This document shows positions 6,607 through 10,230 of a stretch of 10,230 nt of DNA, piece by piece. How positions within the stretch are numbered: position 1 is the first letter of the stretch; each line of letters starts with the position of its first letter. The notes under the pieces are model-generated. The model saw nothing but the letters and a program-made list of their open reading frames with translations. It did not search any database and was not told the origin of the DNA. Source of the stretch: DATMXT01 sp035560415 (GTDB lineage Bacteria; Bacillota; Clostridia; Oscillospirales; Feifaniaceae); NCBI GenBank assembly GCA_035560415.1, contig DATMZG010000106.1, positions 1-10,230 on the forward strand, read 5' to 3'. A program made the position numbers and the translations under genes.

Positions 6607-6636
6607 AAAAAAGCACCCGGTATGGGTGCTTTTTTT
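6607..6636 (-). terminator. Terminator of the DUF3825 gene
   Basis: Stem AAAAAAGCACCC (6607-6618) with GGGTGCTTTTTT (6624-6635) and a 5-nt loop, only a few bases past the stop codon at 6641. On the minus strand a U-tract follows. It insulates the MarR promoter just downstream from read-through. Confidence 0.9.
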
Positions 6637-6640
6637 ATTC

Positions 6641-7972
6641 TCAGTCCAAACTGTCCTCGGCCTCGGGCTCAATGTCGGCCGGCGGGCTGTCGATGGTCTC
6701 GGGGTTGAGCCAGGTGTCCTCCGGCTTGCAGATGACCCGCGCGTTGTTGTAGGCCCACGGCAGCTCCAAAATGGTCTCGGGCGTGTAGTACCGGGTGCCG
6801 TCCGGCATGACCTCGCTGTTTAACACAAGTGCGAAGTCGGGCTTTTCGCCGTACTGCCGGTCGAGGTAAATCGGCATTAAAAACTGGATTTTGCCGGGCT
6901 CGCCGCCGTGGGCGCTCCGATACTGCGGCACGACGAATTTGTAGTTGCGCTTGGCAATTTTGCGGGCGTTTTCAATGGCGGTCTCCAAGGTGCTCGTGAT
7001 GGCGGGCAGGTCCCCCTTGGCGTACATGGCCGTGTATTTTTCGGCAAACCGGTTGCGCCGGGCGCCGTCCTCAATGATGTGGCTGAGGCGGTCGGCCGAG
7101 AGGTCGATTTCAATGTCCGAGTCGTAAATGATGTCGTCGAGCTTGTGGAAAAACTCCACGACGCCGGGGTATGGCGTGAGGTCGGCCCCCGCAAAGCCGT
7201 ACGTGCGGATGAGGTCGACTTTGCTCGGGGCGACTAAGAGATTCGAGAGCGTGAACCTGCCGCCGACCGGCCCGAAGACGTCGCCCAGCAAATAGACGTC
7301 CTGCGCGAATTTGTTTAAGAGCCCTGAGTTGAAAATGGCCCGCCTGCGGTCGGTCGAGAAGACGATTTTCTTATAGTTTTTGGAGTCGGGGGTGTTGTAG
7401 TCGGCCAGGAGCTTTTCAAATACATACTGCAAGTAGCTTTGCAGGATGTCGTACTCGGTCTTGGGCCGGTAGTCCTCCGAGGAGCTGTTGCGGAATTTCC
7501 ATGTCTCGCCGGGCAGCAAAATGCTCTCGAGCGAGACGATGAAGGCGTTGGCGGCCGCGTAGGTCTTGAAGCTGAGGTTGCCGAAGCGATAGGCGGTCAG
7601 GGCGTTTTCGAGGCGGTACCGCGTGAAGAACTTGACGCCGCTCCACTGGCCGTACCCGTCTTTTTGAAAGACGGCGTAAATTTTGTCGTCCGGGTACTGG
7701 GGGTTGGGGTTTGGCGCCAAAAAGCCGGTCTCAATCGCGTACCGGCAGGTTTTCTTTTCGTCATATTCGCCGCACTGCACATTTCCGGCCGCGTCGTAGG
7801 AATAGTTGAGCTCACTCTCTGTGGCGTAGGACCGCTGAGTGTTCTCGTCAAGCTCTCCCGCCGTGACGGGCGAGCCCGCGAGGGCCGCCAGCTCCGACAG
7901 GTAGCTGCCCTGATTTTGAATGTAGCCGAGCGCGAAAAGGCCGGTTTTTGTGTCGCTGTATTTTTTTCTCAT
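6641..7972 (-). CDS. DUF3825 domain-containing protein
   Basis: A 443-residue soluble protein without signal peptide or membrane segment. From about residue 145 to 425 it shows the DUF3825 landmarks: ESILLPGETWKF (149-160), LQSYLQYVFEKLL (177-189), AIFNSGLLNKFAQDVYLLGD (212-231), VVEFFHKLDDIIYDSDIEID (271-290), ARKIAKRNYKFVVPQY (336-351), KIQFLMPIYL (361-370), then PDFALVLNS and LPWAYNNARVICKPEDTWL (404-422). The domain's biochemistry is not known to me; in some bacteria it occurs with OST-HTH/LOTUS-like RNA-binding domains, hinting at an RNA-linked role. The first 110 residues (with Cys 67 and 76) match nothing I know. The tail is acidic (PADIEPEAEDSLD). A consensus promoter and a terminator make it a single-gene unit. 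The start at 7972 follows a GGGTGG site and a leader of about 22 nt. Confidence 0.8.
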   Translation of the reverse strand: MRKKYSDTKTGLFALGYIQNQGSYLSELAALAGSPVTAGELDENTQRSYATESELNYSYDAAGNVQCGEYDEKKTCRYAIETGFLAPNPNPQYPDDKIYAVFQKDGYGQWSGVKFFTRYRLENALTAYRFGNLSFKTYAAANAFIVSLESILLPGETWKFRNSSSEDYRPKTEYDILQSYLQYVFEKLLADYNTPDSKNYKKIVFSTDRRRAIFNSGLLNKFAQDVYLLGDVFGPVGGRFTLSNLLVAPSKVDLIRTYGFAGADLTPYPGVVEFFHKLDDIIYDSDIEIDLSADRLSHIIEDGARRNRFAEKYTAMYAKGDLPAITSTLETAIENARKIAKRNYKFVVPQYRSAHGGEPGKIQFLMPIYLDRQYGEKPDFALVLNSEVMPDGTRYYTPETILELPWAYNNARVICKPEDTWLNPETIDSPPADIEPEAEDSLD

Positions 7973-8000
7973 TGTCCACCCGCTTTCTTCAATCCGTTAA

Positions 8001-8029
8001 AGTATACCGCATCAGGGCGGAAAATTCAA
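8001..8029 (-). promoter_or_regulatory. Promoter of the DUF3825 gene
   Basis: -35 TTGAAT (8024-8029), 17-bp spacer and -10 TATACT (8001-8006) on the minus strand, 28 bp before the start codon. It begins just after the terminator of the preceding unit (8042-8072). Confidence 0.82.
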
Positions 8030-8041
8030 CGGCGGGGGCGC

Positions 8042-8072
8042 AAAAAGCCCGCGGGGGGCTCCCCGCGGGCTT
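8042..8072 (-). terminator. Terminator at the left end of the hairpin block
   Basis: Arms AAGCCCGCGGGG (8045-8056) and CCCCGCGGGCTT (8061-8072) form a 12-bp perfect stem with a 4-nt loop. On the minus strand a run of T (8042-8046) follows. It is the only one of the seven hairpins here with a U-tract, so transcripts from the DegV gene probably end here, about 270 nt past the DegV stop. Confidence 0.75.
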
Positions 8073-8298
8073 GGGCTGTTGAAAAAATTATTTTTCGACA
8101 GCCCGATTTTCTCGGCTCTCCGAAAGGCCCGAGAAAATGCGGTTAAATCCTTATTTTTAAACATCGTTTAAAAATAAGGCCATCAAATGCCGCCCGCCAG
8201 CGCGAATTCACTTCGCGCGGTCAGGGCACCGATTATCTGGCGGAAAACCTATAGGTTTTCCGCCATTCTAAGCCCGCGGGGAAGATTCCCCGCGGGCT
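8045..8298. repeat. Block of seven consecutive hairpins, non-coding
   Basis: The gap between the DUF3825 and DegV genes (7973-8314) holds no gene. From 8045 on it is filled with inverted repeats: 8045-8072 (12-bp stem); 8073-8104 (14-bp stem, one T/C mismatch, GGGCTGTTGAAAAA arm); 8106-8138 (10 bp, ATTTTCTCGG arm); 8149-8179 (14 bp, CCTTATTTTTAAAC arm, loop ATC); 8200-8218 (7 bp, GCGCGAA arm); 8238-8265 (fully palindromic, 14-bp arms); and 8271-8298 (12 bp, AGCCCGCGGGGA arm). The first and last share the 11-nt arm AGCCCGCGGGG, so the block has matching ends. It could be the structured 3' region of the DegV transcript, a small RNA, or a non-autonomous repeat element. There is no transposase and no clear target duplication. 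Confidence 0.8.
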
Positions 8299-8314
8299 GC
8301 CACGATGATGTGAT

Positions 8315-9196
8315 TTAGATTAAAGGGTCTTCGACGTAGCCGATGCCGATGGCGCCGGGGCCCGAGTGGGCCCCCACCGTGATGCCGAGGTCACCGCTGA
8401 AAATCTGACCCGCAAAGCCCGTCTTCTCCCGCAAATAGCTCATGATGTACCCGGCGTCTGCCTGACACCGGGCGTTTTGGACGACGAGGATGAGCTTGCC
8501 CGCGTCCCGAATTCGCCCTATGGCGACGTCGGCCATGGCGGTCAGCGAATTCTTGCGCCCCGGCGCCGCCTTGATGGGGTGGACGACGCCCTCGACAAAC
8601 TCGCAGATGGGCCGCAGGTGAATGAGAGTGCCGATGAAGGCGGCGGCCCCGCCGATTCGCCCCCCGGCCCGCATATACTTCAGGCTGCCGACCGTGAAGA
8701 GCGTCGTCGTCTTTGCGGCCATGCCCCGCACCGCCGATATGAGCTCCTCAAAGGGCATGCCGACCGCAATCATTTTGGCGATGCCGATTTCAAGCGCCGC
8801 CTGCCCGCAGGCGCAGGTGTTTGAGTCGATGACTTCGAGGCGGATGTCCCCATGCTCCTCGTCAAAGAGCTTTTTGGCCGACAGGGCCGCCTCGTAACTC
8901 CCCGAGAGCTTGGAGGAGATGGTGGTGACAATGCAGGACTTTGCGCCCTTTTCCGCCTGCGCCTCAAAGACCGTGAGCCAGTCGTAGACGTTGGGGCAGG
9001 CCGTGTGCGGCACTTCGTCCGGGTACTCCTCCATGTGGGCGTAAAACGCATCGACCGTGAGGTCGACGTTTTCGCGGGAATAGTCCGGGGCGTCGAACTT
9101 GAAGTAGAAGGGCACCTCCGCAATGTCGTGCTGCCTGAGAAACGCGCGCGGCAAACTCCCCGAGGAGTCGACGATCTGGCAAATCGCTTTACCCAT
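8315..9196 (-). CDS. DegV family fatty-acid-binding protein (FakB-like)
   Basis: A 293-residue cytoplasmic DegV/EDD-fold protein. Such proteins bind a fatty acid and, as FakB, present it to the kinase FakA for phosphorylation before phospholipid synthesis. Signatures seen are VDSSGSLP (9-16), TTISSKLSGSYEAA (91-104), VIDSNTCACGQA (122-133), LKYMRAGGRIGG (172-183) and GAHSGPGAIGIGY (275-287). The Ser-rich motifs contact the lipid carboxylate in known structures. Length is normal for the family. Two adjacent ATGs are possible (9199 and 9196). The second is preferred because AGGAGG (9203-9208) is then 6 nt away instead of 3. It has its own promoter. No fakA-like kinase is in the window, so its partner must be encoded elsewhere. 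The hairpin block begins 16 bp past its stop codon. Confidence 0.92.
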   Translation of the reverse strand: MGKAICQIVDSSGSLPRAFLRQHDIAEVPFYFKFDAPDYSRENVDLTVDAFYAHMEEYPDEVPHTACPNVYDWLTVFEAQAEKGAKSCIVTTISSKLSGSYEAALSAKKLFDEEHGDIRLEVIDSNTCACGQAALEIGIAKMIAVGMPFEELISAVRGMAAKTTTLFTVGSLKYMRAGGRIGGAAAFIGTLIHLRPICEFVEGVVHPIKAAPGRKNSLTAMADVAIGRIRDAGKLILVVQNARCQADAGYIMSYLREKTGFAGQIFSGDLGITVGAHSGPGAIGIGYVEDPLI

Positions 9197-9254
9197 CATT
9201 CACCTCCTGAGTGAACACATGGCAAAAGACACATTTTCTCTCTGTGCTGCCCTT

Positions 9255-9283
9255 ATCATATACCTTTTTATGCGGTTTGGCAA
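9255..9283 (-). promoter_or_regulatory. Promoter of the DegV gene
   Basis: -35 TTGCCA (9278-9283), 17-bp spacer and -10 TATGAT (9255-9260) on the minus strand, leader about 52 nt. A 14-bp perfect palindrome, ATTCCCATGGGAAT (9286-9299), lies 2 bp upstream of the -35 and could be an operator. Confidence 0.8.
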
Positions 9284-9304
9284 TGATTCCCATGGGAATA
9301 AATA

Positions 9305-9334
9305 CAAAAAAGAGACGCCCCGCGGGGCGTCTCT
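9305..9334 (-). terminator. Terminator of the LytTR regulator gene
   Basis: AGAGACGCCCCG pairs with CGGGGCGTCTCT in a perfect 24-bp palindrome (9311-9334). On the minus strand it is followed by a T-run (9306-9310 and the A/T extension). It lies 13 bp after the stop codon (9348) of the frame-corrected LytTR gene, which supports that stop as the original one. Confidence 0.9.
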
Positions 9335-9347
9335 TTTGTTATGTGTG

Positions 9348-10092
9348 TCACTTGCAGGCGGCGTCGTTCATGCCGGAGAGGCCCGCCGCCCTCAGAAACC
9401 TTGCGTAGGCTTTGGGGTAGCGGGATTTCGAGACCGGCAGCTTGACGCCGGAAAAGAGCAGGATGCCCCCCCTTGTCAAAGGCCATGATGCGGTGGGCGT
9501 TGACAAGGTAGCTCTGGTGGCACCGGACAAAGCCCTCTCCGAGCTTTGCCTCGAGCTCACTGAGCTTTCCGTAGACACAGAGCTCTTTTTCACCGCTGTG
9601 AAAAGTCAGCTGCCGGTTGGAGCTGACGACGTAGTCGATGCGGCTGTGGCGCAGCCGGTAGGTCTGGCTTTTCGTGACGACGGTCAGCTTGCCCGACTCG
9701 TACCGCGTGAGGGTCCTGACGGCTTTGGCAAGGCAGCCCTCCAAATCGTCCGCAAGCACCGGGGTTGAGAGAATCAGCCCCTGCTCGGCAGGCGGGGCCC
9801 CGCCGTCCGTCAAGGCGAGGGGCGGCTTTGAAATGCAGAGCAGGTCGATGTCGGGGTAGCCCTTCGCAATGGCCCTCGCCGCCCGCAAATACCCGTCGTT
9901 TTGCCGGCGCAGGTCAAACAGCACGATGTCCACGCCCCCGCCGTCGCCCTCGAGGTAGTCGAGCAGCTTTTTCGTATCCGAAAAAGCGGTGAGGTGGCAG
10001 CACTCGCCGCCGCCGGCAAACTCTTTTTCAAGCAGACAGTGGATTTCTTTGAGCTGCGCCCCGTTGCCCGTGAAAATGGCGATGCGCGTCAT
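9348..10092 (-). CDS. LytTR-family response regulator, interrupted by a one-base frameshift in a G7 run
   Basis: A receiver-like domain (about 1-120) is followed by a LytTR DNA-binding domain (about 135-235). As written, the frame leaves LytTR after VNAHRIMAFDKGG and runs on as unrelated sequence past the terminator to 9268. The missing end of the domain lies in the next frame: ILLFSGVKLPVSKSRYPKAY, then ARFL to a stop at 9348. The switch is at a run of seven C (9466-9472, G7 in the gene); six would restore a normal 247-residue protein. The likely phospho-acceptor is D60 (DIVLFDLRRQND), but the acidic pair normally near residues 7-10 is replaced by IFTGNG, so phosphorylation may be weak or absent. 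The second ATG (10092) is chosen because GGGAGGG is 8 nt away; ATG 10098 is only 2 nt away. No histidine kinase is in the window. Confidence 0.82.
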
Positions 10093-10124
10093 TCCCATAA
10101 CCCTCCCGCACGGTTTATGTCCTC

Positions 10125-10153
10125 ATTATACCTATTTCGGCTTTATACGGCAA
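10125..10153 (-). promoter_or_regulatory. Promoter of the LytTR regulator gene
   Basis: Perfect -10 TATAAT (10125-10130) and -35 TTGCCG (10148-10153) with a 17-bp spacer on the minus strand; leader about 26 nt. The AT-rich remainder, 10154-10230, holds no gene or site I can support. Confidence 0.85.
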
Positions 10154-10230
10154 GAAGTAAGTCGTCCAAAAAATTACAAATAATTGGTCATTTTCAACAA
10201 CATGGACGTATTTCATATAAAATATGTTAT

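Noticed and set aside
7439..8146. Open frame of 235 codons on the plus strand
   Set aside because: It is antisense to the DUF3825 gene and runs through its promoter and the hairpin block; no coding signature is seen.
8045..8298. CRISPR array
   Set aside because: The repeats are inverted and differ from one another. There are no equal-length spacers between identical direct repeats, and no cas genes.
8045..8298. Insertion sequence remnant
   Set aside because: No part of the block translates into transposase-like protein and no clear target-site duplication flanks it. A non-autonomous element is still possible, so it is kept only as a finding.
9268..9347. C-terminal extension of the LytTR protein as written
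   Set aside because: This tail crosses the terminator hairpin and has no homology to LytTR; it results from the extra base in the G7 run.

Overview
The window reads as a high-GC member of the Firmicutes, most likely an anaerobic Clostridia/Oscillospirales-type chromosome. The evidence is Gram-positive ribosome binding sites (AGGAGG type), sigma-A-like promoters with 17-bp spacers, a GAAC-N4-GTTC LexA-type box, and clostridial families: an ENP1-like M14 peptidase, a DUF5050 lipoprotein, a DegV protein, a YgeY-type M20 hydrolase and a LytTR regulator. There is no rRNA, tRNA, transposase, phage gene or CRISPR array. This is ordinary chromosomal content with short, mostly single-gene transcription units, each closed by a strong hairpin terminator.

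Left third (1-3060, all minus strand): a cell-wall peptidase (PG-binding + LysM + M14), then a seven-repeat lipoprotein of the DUF5050 beta-propeller type, then a small unrecognised gene. The small gene's reading frame is disturbed by two compensating single-base shifts. A promoter whose start site is covered by a near-perfect 22-bp LexA-like palindrome lies in front of it. The lipoprotein has no clear promoter of its own, so it probably shares that one.

Middle (3189-5585, plus strand): a two-gene operon of a nitronate monooxygenase-family flavoprotein with a C-terminal cysteine cluster and a YgeY-like metallohydrolase. It ends at a perfect-palindrome terminator shared with the convergent unit that follows.

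Right half (5585-10230, minus strand): a MarR regulator that starts at TTG and overlaps a GNAT acetyltransferase, behind a promoter flanked by two palindromic operators; a DUF3825 protein under its own promoter; a 254-bp block of seven consecutive hairpins; a DegV fatty-acid-binding protein; and a LytTR response regulator interrupted by one extra base in a run of seven G.

The observations most worth following are the seven-hairpin block (8045-8298), the LexA-like operator on the unknown small gene (3008-3029), and the G7 frameshift in the LytTR regulator (9466-9472), which is either phase variation or a sequence error. No completely new multi-gene system can be shown from this sequence.
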